A stretch of 64,000 nucleotides of DNA from Clostridia bacterium. Lineage in GTDB: Bacteria > Bacillota > Clostridia > Oscillospirales > Acutalibacteraceae. Positions within the stretch are counted from its first letter, which is position 1; the number at the start of each line of letters is the position of its first letter. Shown here one piece after another: positions 16,714-24,737 of the stretch. Made by a program: the position numbers and the translations under genes. The notes below the pieces were generated by a model. It saw only the letters and a list, made by a program, of their open reading frames with translations, did not search any database and was not told the DNA's origin. The stretch is from contig JAFVSK010000020.1 of assembly GCA_017503785.1 (NCBI GenBank), forward strand, positions 107,528 through 171,527. Direction: 5' to 3'.

Positions 16714-16806
16714 TGCTCTTAAATGACCACACCGAGTTTGTCTTTTAAAATTGCTTCCGTTTCTTTACGCACCGTTAAAAAGCAAGAAATATCCGCATAC
16801 GTATAC

Positions 16807-16839
16807 AAAAATCACCACCCGATCGGGTGGTGATTTTTT
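16807..16839. terminator. Terminator of nagB
   Basis: Palindrome AAAAATCACCACCCGAT / ATCGGGTGGTGATTTTTT just after the nagB stop on the minus strand. Confidence 0.85.
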
Positions 16840-16844
16840 GTAGC

Positions 16845-17558
16845 TTATTCGTCGACAGCGCAGATGACCGTGAGGTCGGGATGCAGCTGCAGCAGCGAGG
16901 CCGGAACCTCGGGCGTGATGGGGCCGTAGAGCGACTTCATCAGAATGTCTTTCTTGCCGGCACCGTTGGCAATGAGTAGGATCTTGCGAGCCTGCATGAT
17001 GCCGCCCATACCCATCGTGATGGCCTGGCGCGGCACGTCGTCGGCCGAGGCAAAGAAGCGCGCGTTAGCTTCAATGGTGCTGGGATCGAGCTCGACCATG
17101 TGCGTGGGCTTGATGAACGCCGGACCGGGCTCGTTAAAGCCGATATGGCCATCGTAGCCAATGCCGAGCACCTGAATGTCCACCCCACCCAGCGAGGCGA
17201 TCAATTCATCGTAGCGGGCACCCTCGGCCTCGGGATCGACCGCCTTGCCGTTGGGCACGTTGGTGTTCGCCTTGTCGATATTTACGCGGTTAAACAGGTG
17301 ATGATCCATGAAATAACGGTAGCTCTGATCGTTTTCGCCATCGAGGCCACAGTATTCGTCGAGGTTAACGGAACGCACAGCCGAGAAATCCAGATTGCCC
17401 TCCTCATACCATTTTACCAGCTGATCGTATGTACCGATGGGCGTGGAGCCGGTGGCGAGACCCAACACGCAGTCGGGGCGCAGAACGATTTGCGCAGCCA
17501 ACAGCTTAGCGGCTTCGTAGCTCATTTCTTCATACGTTTTTGTACGGATTACTTTCAT
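16845..17558 (-). CDS. nagB: Glucosamine-6-phosphate deaminase
   Basis: 237 residues from ATG 17558, SD AAAGGA. It converts glucosamine-6-P to fructose-6-P and ammonia in the cytoplasm. Family signatures: GLATGSTPIGTYD (phosphate loop), SVNLDEYCGL with the catalytic Asp, GIGYDGHIGFNEPG with the active-site His, and ITMGMGGIM. The length is typical of the short Firmicutes NagB. The partner NagA lies 20 kb away in a different operon. Single gene with its own terminator. Confidence 0.93.
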   Translation of the reverse strand: MKVIRTKTYEEMSYEAAKLLAAQIVLRPDCVLGLATGSTPIGTYDQLVKWYEEGNLDFSAVRSVNLDEYCGLDGENDQSYRYFMDHHLFNRVNIDKANTNVPNGKAVDPEAEGARYDELIASLGGVDIQVLGIGYDGHIGFNEPGPAFIKPTHMVELDPSTIEANARFFASADDVPRQAITMGMGGIMQARKILLIANGAGKKDILMKSLYGPITPEVPASLLQLHPDLTVICAVDE

Positions 17559-17719
17559 GGTTTTACCATCCTTTCTATACAAAACATTTGCACACTTTTA
17601 TTATATAATGTAACCAACGCGAAATATTTACCGCCGCGGGTGAAACTTTTGCATTTTGCGGCAATTTTTCGACTTTTTGTTGCACATTCGGCCGCAATTG
17701 ATTTTTTATGTGCATAAAA

Positions 17720-17751
17720 GCAGAAAGCCCGCACAACCCATGTTGTGCGGG
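17720..17751 (-). terminator. Terminator of the tRNA cluster
   Basis: CCCGCACAAC / GTTGTGCGGG stem with a 4-nt loop. On the minus strand it is followed by a CTTTCTGCTTTT tail, downstream of tRNA-Gln. Confidence 0.75.
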
Positions 17752-17768
17752 TTTGTGCGGGATTTCTG

Positions 17769-17842
17769 TGGCTGGGATGGCAAGAATCGAACTTGCCCGG
17801 GCAGAGTCAAAGTCTGCTGTCCTACCACTAGACTACATCCCA
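17769..17842 (-). tRNA. tRNA-Gln (TTG)
   Basis: 74 nt with encoded CCA. The acceptor TGGGATG pairs with CATCCCA. The anticodon loop CTTTGAC gives TTG (CAA codon). Last of four clustered tRNAs. Confidence 0.95.
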
Positions 17843-17845
17843 ATG

Positions 17846-17924
17846 TGGGGTGGGAGATGGGATTCGAACCCACGATCTTCAGTGCCACAAACTGACGCGT
17901 TAGGCCAACTACGCTACACCCACC
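17846..17924 (-). tRNA. tRNA-His (GTG)
   Basis: Anticodon loop TTGTGGC gives GTG. An extra 5' G (-1) faces C73, the histidine identity feature, and CCA is encoded. Three bases separate it from tRNA-Gln. Confidence 0.93.
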
Positions 17925-17929
17925 ATATC

Positions 17930-18006
17930 TGGCGCGCCTGAAGGGACTCGAACCCCTGACCCTCTGCTTAGAAGGCAGATGCTCTATCCAGCTGAGCTAC
18001 AGGCGC
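17930..18006 (-). tRNA. tRNA-Arg (TCT)
   Basis: 77 nt with encoded CCA. The acceptor GCGCCTG pairs with CAGGCGC. Anticodon loop CTTCTAA gives TCT (AGA codon). Confidence 0.95.
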
Positions 18007-18040
18007 CTATATACCGTTCTGAGAACCGGCGTGGCTTCAA

Positions 18041-18114
18041 TGGAGCGGGTGATGGGAATCGAACCCACACAACCAGCTTGGAAGGCTGGGGTTCTACCAC
18101 TGAACTACACCCGC
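18041..18114 (-). tRNA. tRNA-Gly (TCC)
   Basis: 74 nt with encoded CCA. The acceptor GCGGGTG pairs with CACCCGC. Anticodon loop CTTCCAA gives TCC (GGA codon). First of the cluster in transcription order. Confidence 0.95.
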
Positions 18115-18167
18115 ATAGTGCTCTCATACCGAGCGAAACCTATCATACCACAAGGGATAAGGGGATG

Positions 18168-19367
18168 TCAAGAGGTTTTTTTACATATTGTAATGGTTTT
18201 ATAGGTTTTATCGCAAGTGTACACATAGCCCTCGATTTCAGCCGCTCCCTCGGGGCGGCAGGCATTTACCGTATCCACAAACCACGCCGTGCTTTTCACG
18301 AAAAAGTGCGCGTTATCGAACGCCGCATCGGTGAAACGCAAATGCGCACACTCCCCTTCCGCCAAGCGCGCCGCAATGCACTCGGCCAGATCTTCGATGC
18401 GCAAAGTATCCAAATAGGCGTTCGTTTGACGATAATAGTTCAGCGCCGTTTCGGTTGCCGTTTCCAAACCGACGGTGCGCTCATCAAACCGATGGGAGCG
18501 CAGCAATTCTTCGGTGTTCAAATTAAAATACGTATAGGTTCCCAGCGTATCGGTATCGTTCCAAGTCGCATCCAGATAGTACAGCATTCCCTCGGGCTTT
18601 ACCGCATTCCACAAATGGGGCTGACCCTCGCTATCGTACCCGGTTACCACCGTAGCCTCGATCCCGGCCTCGTTCAGCAGGTATTGCATCGCGCGAGCGT
18701 AGCCCTCACACACAGCCTTGCCTTTAACCAGAGCACCGTACACTGTAAACGAAGCGGTGTAATTGGTCAGCGGATCGTCGCTCTCGGCAGCCAACGTATC
18801 GTATTCGCAACGACCCACCAGTGCATCGTGCAACGCAAGTTCTTTTTCGAAATCGGTCATACCCGCCCGCAAAGAAGCCAGCGCAGCATCCTTCACCTGC
18901 CCCACCGCTGTTTGCGCCGCGGCACGCTCGGCGGCCGACATGGTATAGGTTAATTTTAAGGCGGTAATACGACGTTCGTCGCCGTATTGGCGGCCATCGT
19001 AGCCGTACACGTTGCCAATGTGGAAAAAGGCAGGATTATCCTGCATGAAGGCATCGTACAAATACCGTACTTCCTCTTCGCTCGACAACGGCACCGGCAG
19101 TGTAACGCTCAAGCCCTGCACCGAGGAGGTCGTGTCTTTAGAGGTGATGGTTACCAGCGTATCTTCAGCAAAGCCGTTTTCCACGGCCGCATATACAGCC
19201 GCATAATTTTGCTGCTGCTCGGCTGTGAGGCAACGGTAAGCCCAGTAGCTTTCATACACGGCGGGCTGCTCGGGATCGGGCGTTTTCGTAGGGCCGCCCA
19301 TGGGTACACGTGTGCAACCGACCAGCAGCAATGCCACCATCAGCCAAAGCCAGCACTTACGTTTCAT
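18168..19367 (-). CDS. Lipoprotein with transglutaminase-like domain
   Basis: 399 residues from ATG 19367. The N-terminus (KRKCWLWLMVALLLVGC) is a lipoprotein signal with Cys at the lipobox, so the protein is probably tethered outside the membrane. The transglutaminase-like core at about 200-290 has the Cys (KGKAVCEGYARAM), His (GQPHLWNAV) and Asp (YYLDATWND) triad. Such proteins are cysteine peptidases or amidases in Firmicutes envelopes. The C-terminal 100 residues show no domain I recognise. Apparently monocistronic, directly downstream of the LCP-like gene on the same strand. Confidence 0.85.
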   Translation of the reverse strand: MKRKCWLWLMVALLLVGCTRVPMGGPTKTPDPEQPAVYESYWAYRCLTAEQQQNYAAVYAAVENGFAEDTLVTITSKDTTSSVQGLSVTLPVPLSSEEEVRYLYDAFMQDNPAFFHIGNVYGYDGRQYGDERRITALKLTYTMSAAERAAAQTAVGQVKDAALASLRAGMTDFEKELALHDALVGRCEYDTLAAESDDPLTNYTASFTVYGALVKGKAVCEGYARAMQYLLNEAGIEATVVTGYDSEGQPHLWNAVKPEGMLYYLDATWNDTDTLGTYTYFNLNTEELLRSHRFDERTVGLETATETALNYYRQTNAYLDTLRIEDLAECIAARLAEGECAHLRFTDAAFDNAHFFVKSTAWFVDTVNACRPEGAAEIEGYVYTCDKTYKTITICKKTS

Positions 19368-19466
19368 CCCGATCACCTCACCTTCTTGTTTAGTGTACCA
19401 TATTCTACCTTGCTTGCCTACCCTCTTTCGACACAATCTTTTATGGAAATTTGAGGGAATTTTCGG

Positions 19467-20279
19467 TTATTCTGTCAATACATAGCGTTTTTTGCCATCG
19501 ACACCTATCTGTCTGCCGCTGGCAACGGCTGTTTCACACAGGTCACCCCCGTTTGCTGCCGCCAACCGCCGAAGTTCGCTTTGCAGCACGGTAAACTGCG
19601 CCACCGTCAACCGATCGTCGCACACGGCCACCAACGCATGGAAGGCTGCTTGCAGATCCCGTTCGGGTGATAAATAGCGGTTCAGCAGCGTAGCAATCAC
19701 ACCCGCGTGGGCAGCCGCTTGACCGTGCAAGGGCTCCTTCCACCCGGTATAGCACAACAGCTCCGCAATTTGCCGCGCGGTAAGCCAGTGTTCTCCTACC
19801 GAAAGCAAGCCCACCGTTTCGGGAAGCGTGTAACGAATGCCGCCGCCCAGTTCGGCGGCCAAACGCCCCACCGCCTCCGTTGACAATCGCAGCACCGAGC
19901 CGTAGGTTTCTCCCGTTACTGCCGCCAGATACTCCCCTGCTTTACCACCCTCCGAAGCATAGCATTCCTGCAGGGTACCCACGGTGGTACCAAAGATCAC
20001 TTCCGTTTGATGCGGATACCCCTTAATGTGGACCGACAGCGTGCTTGTGTCGGTTTTTACACGCACAGCACCGGTGAGTGTGCCTTTATCGTGTATCAAC
20101 AACAGCATCGTGCGCACCCGCCCCACCTCGTTTCCCGCCTCTGTTGAAGGCTCCTGCGAAACTGTATGCGGCAGTAACGGTGGTAACAGGATCAGCATAA
20201 ACACAGGCACGATGATGAAAAACGTTTTCATCATCGTGCGCTGCGTGGCGGTCATGCGCCGTTTCGCTCCGTGCTTCAC
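19467..20279 (-). CDS. Membrane-anchored LytR-CpsA-Psr (LCP)-like protein
   Basis: 270 residues. I take GTG 20279 as the start: it overlaps the upstream ABC stop (GTGA) and has GGGAG nine bases before. One N-terminal transmembrane helix (FFIIVPVFMLILLPPLL) is followed by an extracytoplasmic domain with an LCP-like order of elements: TDTSTLSVHIKG, a VGRLAAELGGGIRYTLPE stretch like the LCP VDALGGVxV strand, and a late Arg/Gln-containing helix. LCP enzymes attach wall polymers to peptidoglycan. Several catalytic Arg/Asp positions of true LCP proteins are missing or unclear, so it may be a degenerate relative. Confidence 0.5.
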   Translation of the reverse strand: MKHGAKRRMTATQRTMMKTFFIIVPVFMLILLPPLLPHTVSQEPSTEAGNEVGRVRTMLLLIHDKGTLTGAVRVKTDTSTLSVHIKGYPHQTEVIFGTTVGTLQECYASEGGKAGEYLAAVTGETYGSVLRLSTEAVGRLAAELGGGIRYTLPETVGLLSVGEHWLTARQIAELLCYTGWKEPLHGQAAAHAGVIATLLNRYLSPERDLQAAFHALVAVCDDRLTVAQFTVLQSELRRLAAANGGDLCETAVASGRQIGVDGKKRYVLTE

Positions 20280-20947
20280 TGAACGACTCTCCCATCCTGA
20301 ATACAAATTCGGCGCCCCGCCTCATCGGCAATGGCCGGGTCGTGCGTGATGAGCACGACCGTTTTCCCTTGGCGATGCAGCTCATGCAGGATCGCCATTA
20401 CCTCACGACCCGATGCCGTGTCCAAGTTGCCGGTCGGTTCGTCTGCCAAGATCAGCGACGGTTCAGCGGCAATTGCCCGCGCAATAGCCACACGTTGCTG
20501 CTGACCTCCCGACAATTCACACGGACGGTGCGTGGTACGCTGTGCCAATCCCACCTGCGTTAAGCTTTCCGTTGCTCTGCAGCGGCGCTCCTCCTTGGTC
20601 AACCCACGATACAACAGCGGCAGTTCCACGTTTTCCTGTGCTGTCAGCGACGGAATTAAATGAAAGCCCTGAAACACAAACCCGATCTGTTTACCGCGCA
20701 CCAATGCGCGATGGCTTTCGGCACAACGCGACATATCCTGCCCCGCCAAGCGATAACAGCCGCTTCCCGGCACGTCCAGACAGCCCAAAATATTCATCAA
20801 CGTTGATTTTCCCGAGCCCGACCGCCCGATCACCGCCACGAACTCTCCCTCGTTTACGGTCAGATTCACGTTATCCAACGCACGCACCACACCCGCCCGC
20901 GTGCGATAATGCTTACAAACGTTATGCAATGAGATCAATTCCAACAC
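20276..20947 (-). CDS. ABC transporter ATP-binding protein (LolD/MacB type)
   Basis: 223 residues. Walker [11 protein letters not shown]-loop FVFQGFHL, signature [14 protein letters not shown], Walker [13 protein letters not shown] and H-loop THD are all intact. The sequence is of the MacB/LolD/FtsE-like group that normally pairs with a FtsX-like permease. No permease is encoded next to it. Instead the stop codon overlaps the start of a membrane-anchored LCP-like protein (GTGA). Either the permease is elsewhere or the partner is unconventional. Confidence 0.9.
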   Translation of the reverse strand: MLELISLHNVCKHYRTRAGVVRALDNVNLTVNEGEFVAVIGRSGSGKSTLMNILGCLDVPGSGCYRLAGQDMSRCAESHRALVRGKQIGFVFQGFHLIPSLTAQENVELPLLYRGLTKEERRCRATESLTQVGLAQRTTHRPCELSGGQQQRVAIARAIAAEPSLILADEPTGNLDTASGREVMAILHELHRQGKTVVLITHDPAIADEAGRRICIQDGRVVQ

Positions 20948-21002
20948 GGCTCGCCTCCCGCGATAGTATGCCCTGAAAGCCCGCGTTTTTGCGCACTTTT
21001 TC

Positions 21003-21030
21003 TTGACATTTCAAACACACATTATATAAT
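21003..21030 (+). promoter_or_regulatory. Promoter of the acyltransferase-like gene
   Basis: Perfect TTGACA (21003-21008) and TATAAT (21025-21030) with 16-bp spacing. Transcription would start near 21037, which favours the TTG start at 21051 over the GTG at 21042. Confidence 0.85.
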
Positions 21031-21050
21031 AAAAGGCAGAGGTGATTGGC

Positions 21051-21953
21051 TTGAAATCCTACTTGTTTTCTCTGTTAGATCGCTTGCCGATCAGCACAGA
21101 TGATCGACAGTTCTTTTACCGTGCAGGTGAGCAGGTCTTTTCCGCCGACCCCGGGTTGCTGCCGCAAGCAGTTGCCATTTATTATGACAGCGACTTTGAT
21201 GCCGAGCAAGTAACCCCGCTGCTGGAACGCTGTGCGGCTGCTACCGGCATCTCGCTTCACACACTGCGTCTGCTGTTGGTGGCTTGCTCGGCCGAGCGGA
21301 TGGAAAACACGTATCGCGAACGCGGTTACGATCCCGCAATGTTCACCGATTTCCTGCGTGATCTAGCCTGTAAGGTGGGCGAATGTTATCGCTGGCGCGG
21401 CGAACACGGATTAGATAAGATCAGCTACTGGTATCCGCTGTTCTTCCGTTTAAAGTTATTTGCGTTAGGGCGCTTGCAGTATGAGATCTATCAACGGCCC
21501 AACGTGCAACACCCCATCACCGTCGGTGGGCACACGGTACAACCCGAGGATGTGGTATATTTCATCCACATTCCCGGTCTTGGACCGCTCACCAAAGAAC
21601 TGTGCATGGACAGTTATCGTCGCGCTTATACGTTTTTTAAAGATGATTTCAAGGATAAGCCCTGCGTGTTCTACTGCACCTCTTGGATGCTGTACGAACG
21701 CAATCGCGAATTCATGTCGCCCGACTCCAATATTGTGCGCTTTATGAGTGATTTTAAAATCGTAAAAAGCTTTGAAGTGCCCGAGCAAAAGTATTGGTGG
21801 GTGTTCGACCGCCCCTATGAGGGGGACGCTTCGGTGCTCCCGCGTGATTCCTCACTGCGCCGCCGCATGGCGGAGTGGCTGGAAAACGGCGGCAAGCCCG
21901 GCGGTGGCGACGGATATTTTTTGTTTGACGGTGAAACCATCATAAACGATTAA
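21051..21953 (+). CDS. Acyltransferase-like protein (DUF5596 type)
   Basis: About 300 residues from TTG 21051 with SD GAGGTG six bases upstream. An alternative GTG at 21042 would leave almost no leader. No signal peptide or membrane helices. The two-part layout (helical N-terminal half, then a GNAT-like alpha/beta half with GRLQYEIYQ and HIPGLGPLTKELC) matches proteins annotated as acyltransferase domain-containing in Clostridia. This assignment is from memory of the family pattern. The MBL hydrolase gene follows after 13 bp. Confidence 0.6.
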   Translation: MKSYLFSLLDRLPISTDDRQFFYRAGEQVFSADPGLLPQAVAIYYDSDFDAEQVTPLLERCAAATGISLHTLRLLLVACSAERMENTYRERGYDPAMFTDFLRDLACKVGECYRWRGEHGLDKISYWYPLFFRLKLFALGRLQYEIYQRPNVQHPITVGGHTVQPEDVVYFIHIPGLGPLTKELCMDSYRRAYTFFKDDFKDKPCVFYCTSWMLYERNREFMSPDSNIVRFMSDFKIVKSFEVPEQKYWWVFDRPYEGDASVLPRDSSLRRRMAEWLENGGKPGGGDGYFLFDGETIIND

Positions 21954-21966
21954 GGGGGAACTACGT

Positions 21967-22803
21967 ATGAAATTTAAGTTTTTAGGCACTGCGGCAGCCG
22001 AGGCCCTGCCCGGACCGTTTTGTGCATGCGAGCGCTGCCGTGCAGCACGCGAGGAAGGCGGCCGCAGTATTCGCGGCCGTTCGCAGGCGTTGATCGACGA
22101 CCAATTGTTGATCGACTTCCCTGCCGATACCGCCTACCGTAGCTTGCTAGGCATGGTAGACCTGTTAAACGTTAAGCATTGCCTTATCACCCATCCGCAC
22201 CAGGATCATCTGTACGTGGATGAGGCCGCTATGCTGCAGCCCGGTTTTTCGCATCCTGCTAATGAAATTCCGCTCACCTTCTACGGTACCAAGGCCAATT
22301 TAGCTCCGTTCCGCACGCCGAATCTGCGCGCCACGTTGGAAAGCGGTCGCGTGGTACTGAAGGAGATCACGCCGTTTGTACCGTTCACGGTTGATCGTTA
22401 CACCGTGGTTGCCTTCCCTGCCAACCACGGCACCGAGGAACCGGTGTTTTATCAAATCAGCGACGGCGAAACAACCGTGCTTTACGCGCACGATACCGGT
22501 TATTTCTTCGATGAGGTATGGACGTGGATGGAACAGCACAAGCCGCTGTACGATCTCATCACCCTGGACTGCACGGGTGGCAATTTCCCCGAAGGCTTCC
22601 GCGACGGTCACATGCGGGTGGGCGTATGCGCCGAGGTGCGTGACCGCCTGCAACAAATGGGATGTTTAAAGGCGAACGCTTTTTCCTTCGTCAATCATTT
22701 CACCCACAATTGCGTAGGAACACACAGCGAGTTAGTGGCGCAAGCCAAGCCGTTCGGTTTTGATGTATCGTACGACAATTGCGAAATCTCAATTAAGGGT
22801 TGA
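21967..22803 (+). CDS. MBL-fold metallohydrolase (PhnP-like)
   Basis: 278 residues, SD AAGGGGG. The metal-binding THPHQDHL motif, a later AFPANHG, AHDTGYF and a C-terminal NHFTHN histidine give the beta-lactamase-fold two-metal site. The N-terminal CACERCRAAREEGG is a Cys-rich loop seen in PhnP and related cyclic phosphodiesterases, where it binds an extra zinc. It is likely a cytoplasmic phosphodiesterase. The second gene of the unit, 13 bp after the acyltransferase-like gene. The glpP promoter begins inside its stop codon. Confidence 0.85.
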   Translation: MKFKFLGTAAAEALPGPFCACERCRAAREEGGRSIRGRSQALIDDQLLIDFPADTAYRSLLGMVDLLNVKHCLITHPHQDHLYVDEAAMLQPGFSHPANEIPLTFYGTKANLAPFRTPNLRATLESGRVVLKEITPFVPFTVDRYTVVAFPANHGTEEPVFYQISDGETTVLYAHDTGYFFDEVWTWMEQHKPLYDLITLDCTGGNFPEGFRDGHMRVGVCAEVRDRLQQMGCLKANAFSFVNHFTHNCVGTHSELVAQAKPFGFDVSYDNCEISIKG

Positions 22804-22828
22804 CATTCGCAACATTCGGGTGTAGAAT
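22800..22828 (+). promoter_or_regulatory. Promoter of glpP
   Basis: TTGACA (22800-22805), 17-bp spacer, TAGAAT (22823-22828). The -35 overlaps the upstream stop codon. The leader to the glpP start is about 80 nt. Confidence 0.8.
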
Positions 22829-22839
22829 AAGTTTTGGAG

Positions 22840-22893
22840 AAACGGAGCTACAAAAACCAACCAAGGGGTTTTTGTATCTTCGTTTTTATTTTT
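22840..22893 (+). promoter_or_regulatory. Leader terminator/antiterminator hairpin before glpP
   Basis: An inverted repeat (AAACGGAG..TACAAAAACC against GGTTTTTGTATCTTCGTTT) followed by TTATTTTT forms an intrinsic-terminator-like hairpin inside the 5' leader, 24 bp before the glpP start. Because GlpP is itself an antiterminator, this is a candidate autoregulatory site. Confidence 0.6.
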
Positions 22894-22916
22894 AGACGTT
22901 AAGGAGGCACCCTGCT

Positions 22917-23480
22917 ATGGAGAAATCTGCACTCAGCGATTATCTTGAACGCAGCCCGGTCATTGCCGCCGTTTCCAGCGAACAAACCTTCCACGAGGCT
23001 CTGGATGCCCCGCCCGAGGTGCTGTTTTATCAAAATATCAGCCTGCCCATTATTCAGCAGCGCATTGAAGAAACACACGCTGCCGGCAAGCGCCTGTTCG
23101 TGCACATCGACCTCGCCGAAGGATTGGGGAAAGACCGCACCGGCGTGGAGTATTTGGCCTCCTGCGGTATTGACGGTCTTATCAGCACGCGCGGCCAGCT
23201 CATTCGCTACGCACGCGAATGTGGCCTGTTAACGGTACAGCGCTTCTTTTTGCTGGACACGCAAAGCCTGTCGGGCGTTACCGGCATGGTGGCTAACACA
23301 GCCCCCGATTACATTGAGTTGATTCCCGGTGTGATCGGCAAGGCAATCGAACGCTTTGCCGGCGGCCGTATTCCGGTGATTGCCGGCGGCTTAATCGAAA
23401 CCAAGGCCGAGGTAACCGAGGCACTGCGCTGCGGTGCAGCGGCCGTGTCTACCAGTCGCCGCGATCTTTGGTATTTATAA
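22917..23480 (+). CDS. glpP: Glycerol-3-phosphate-responsive antiterminator
   Basis: 187 residues, SD AAGGAGG. The GlpP family binds glycerol-3-phosphate and prevents termination in the leaders of glycerol genes. Typical features: ERSPVIAAV at the N-terminus, VLFYQNIS, FVHIDLAEGLGKDRTGVEYLA, ISTRGQLIRYA, LDTQSL and VIAGGLIETK, forming a TIM-like phosphate-binding barrel. The length matches the family. No glycerol kinase or dehydrogenase gene is in the window, so its other targets are elsewhere. It lies behind its own terminator-like leader and ends at a strong terminator. Confidence 0.9.
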   Translation: MEKSALSDYLERSPVIAAVSSEQTFHEALDAPPEVLFYQNISLPIIQQRIEETHAAGKRLFVHIDLAEGLGKDRTGVEYLASCGIDGLISTRGQLIRYARECGLLTVQRFFLLDTQSLSGVTGMVANTAPDYIELIPGVIGKAIERFAGGRIPVIAGGLIETKAEVTEALRCGAAAVSTSRRDLWYL

Positions 23481-23500
23481 GCGTGCAAAATTTGTCCTAA

Positions 23501-23537
23501 AAAAACACCGCCGTGTCCTTGCCAGGCACGGCGGTTT
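23501..23537 (+). terminator. Terminator of glpP
   Basis: CACCGCCGTG / CACGGCGGTT stem after an A run, with a short T-rich tail. Confidence 0.75.
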
Positions 23538-23569
23538 CTGTTATGATAAGCACAAAGGGAGGTATAACC

Positions 23570-24331
23570 ATGAAAGTTGTATCATTTAACATTCGTTGCC
23601 CTTGGGTCGACGACGGCATCAACAGCATGCCTCACCGCTTGGGTGCTATTTTGCAGAAGCTCGACGATGAAAAGCCCGAGGTGGTTTGTTTCCAAGAGGT
23701 CATCGAAAAAACTGCGCAGTTCTTTCAAAAACACGCATGCGACTACGTGGTGCTGTACAACGGCCGCGAAAAGAATTACAACGGCGAGGGCTTGATGACC
23801 CTGCTGCGCAAGGATGCCGTTGAGCTGCTGGCAACCGATTTCTTCTGGCTGTCGCCCACTCCTTACGTTCCGGCTTCGCGGTTTGAGGTGCAAAGCGATT
23901 GCCCTCGTGTCACGCAAGTTCTGCTGGTGCGCGTAAAAGGCGAAGCACAGCCGTTTTGGGTGTATAACAATCACCTGGATCACATCAGCGATCAAGCGCG
24001 TATTTTGGGCATTCAGCAGGTAATGGCTCGAGTATCTGCCGACCAAACGCGTTGCGCAGCACCGGTATTTATTTTGGGCGATTTCAACGCAAAGCCCGAC
24101 AGTGAAACCATTCGCTACTGTGACACCTACGAAGCCTTCCCCGTAATCAACGTAACCAAGGATATCGGTACCACGTTCCACAACTTCGGCAAAAAGCTCG
24201 AAGGCCCGCAAATTGATTACATTTACACCGACACGGCAACCGCCGCCAAACCGCACAGCATCGTCAAATGGACCGACGAGCAGGACGGTGTGTATCTCTC
24301 CGACCACTACCCTGTGTGCCTAACGATTTAA
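23570..24331 (+). CDS. Endonuclease/exonuclease/phosphatase family protein
   Basis: 253 residues from ATG 23570, SD GGGAGG. The DNase I-like fold is marked by SFNIRCP, VVCFQEV (metal Glu), YNNHLDH, GDFNAKPDS, QIDYIY and SDHYPV. No signal peptide, so it is probably cytoplasmic. Substrates in the family range from DNA to sugar- or inositol-phosphates and cannot be told here. Monocistronic between two terminators. Confidence 0.88.
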   Translation: MKVVSFNIRCPWVDDGINSMPHRLGAILQKLDDEKPEVVCFQEVIEKTAQFFQKHACDYVVLYNGREKNYNGEGLMTLLRKDAVELLATDFFWLSPTPYVPASRFEVQSDCPRVTQVLLVRVKGEAQPFWVYNNHLDHISDQARILGIQQVMARVSADQTRCAAPVFILGDFNAKPDSETIRYCDTYEAFPVINVTKDIGTTFHNFGKKLEGPQIDYIYTDTATAAKPHSIVKWTDEQDGVYLSDHYPVCLTI

Positions 24332-24351
24332 AGTCAAACCAATATCTTCCT

Positions 24352-24402
24352 AAAAAAATAGCAGTGCCGATTAAAGCCAAATCGGTGCTGCTATTTTTTA
24401 TT
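24352..24402. terminator. Bidirectional terminator
   Basis: A long stem around AAATAGCAGTGCCGATT / AATCGGTGCTGCTATTT with T runs on both strands. It overlaps the last codons of the small minus-strand gene. Confidence 0.85.
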
Positions 24403-24654
24403 GCGTAAATACGTATATAAATATCGTATTAAAAAACGGGAAATATCTTCGGGTCGTGTTACTCCTAACCTGACAAAAGACAAATACAGCCCTCTCTCAC
24501 CGGATCTTAAATCGTTACGAATACGTATATCTAATTGAGAATACCACTTACGTCGATTATGCAATGTTCCTTTGCAAAAGGCCTCTTTTTCTTCTGCCGA
24601 TAAACTCTGTTCAAGCATATGAATATAATTTGTGATTTTTAAAAACGAATGCAT
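24391..24654 (-). CDS. Small hypothetical protein, partner of an XRE regulator
   Basis: 87 residues. ATG 24654 has SD GGTGA six bases before it; an upstream ATG at 24666 has none. The protein is basic and helical, with many Arg/Lys and Tyr, a central LHNRRKWYSQLDIRIRNDL and a YLYTYLRNKK tail. The composition is AT-rich compared with neighbours. It is divergent from an XRE protein across 83 bp containing a perfect inverted repeat. I do not recognise the family. The arrangement recalls a phage-type or toxin-antitoxin-type module, but no toxin fold can be claimed. Confidence 0.65.
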   Translation of the reverse strand: MHSFLKITNYIHMLEQSLSAEEKEAFCKGTLHNRRKWYSQLDIRIRNDLRSGERGLYLSFVRLGVTRPEDISRFLIRYLYTYLRNKK

Positions 24655-24678
24655 AACTTTCACCATTACGTTAATATA

Positions 24679-24723
24679 ACGTATTTTACCGAAAAAACTA
24701 TGGTAATGTCAAGTAAAATACGT
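24679..24723. promoter_or_regulatory. Inverted-repeat operator between divergent genes
   Basis: ACGTATTTTAC (24679-24689) and GTAAAATACGT (24713-24723) are perfect 11-bp inverted copies 23 bp apart, centred in the shared promoter region. They are the likely binding sites for the adjacent XRE protein. Confidence 0.7.
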
Positions 24724-24737
24724 GAAAAAGACGTGAT

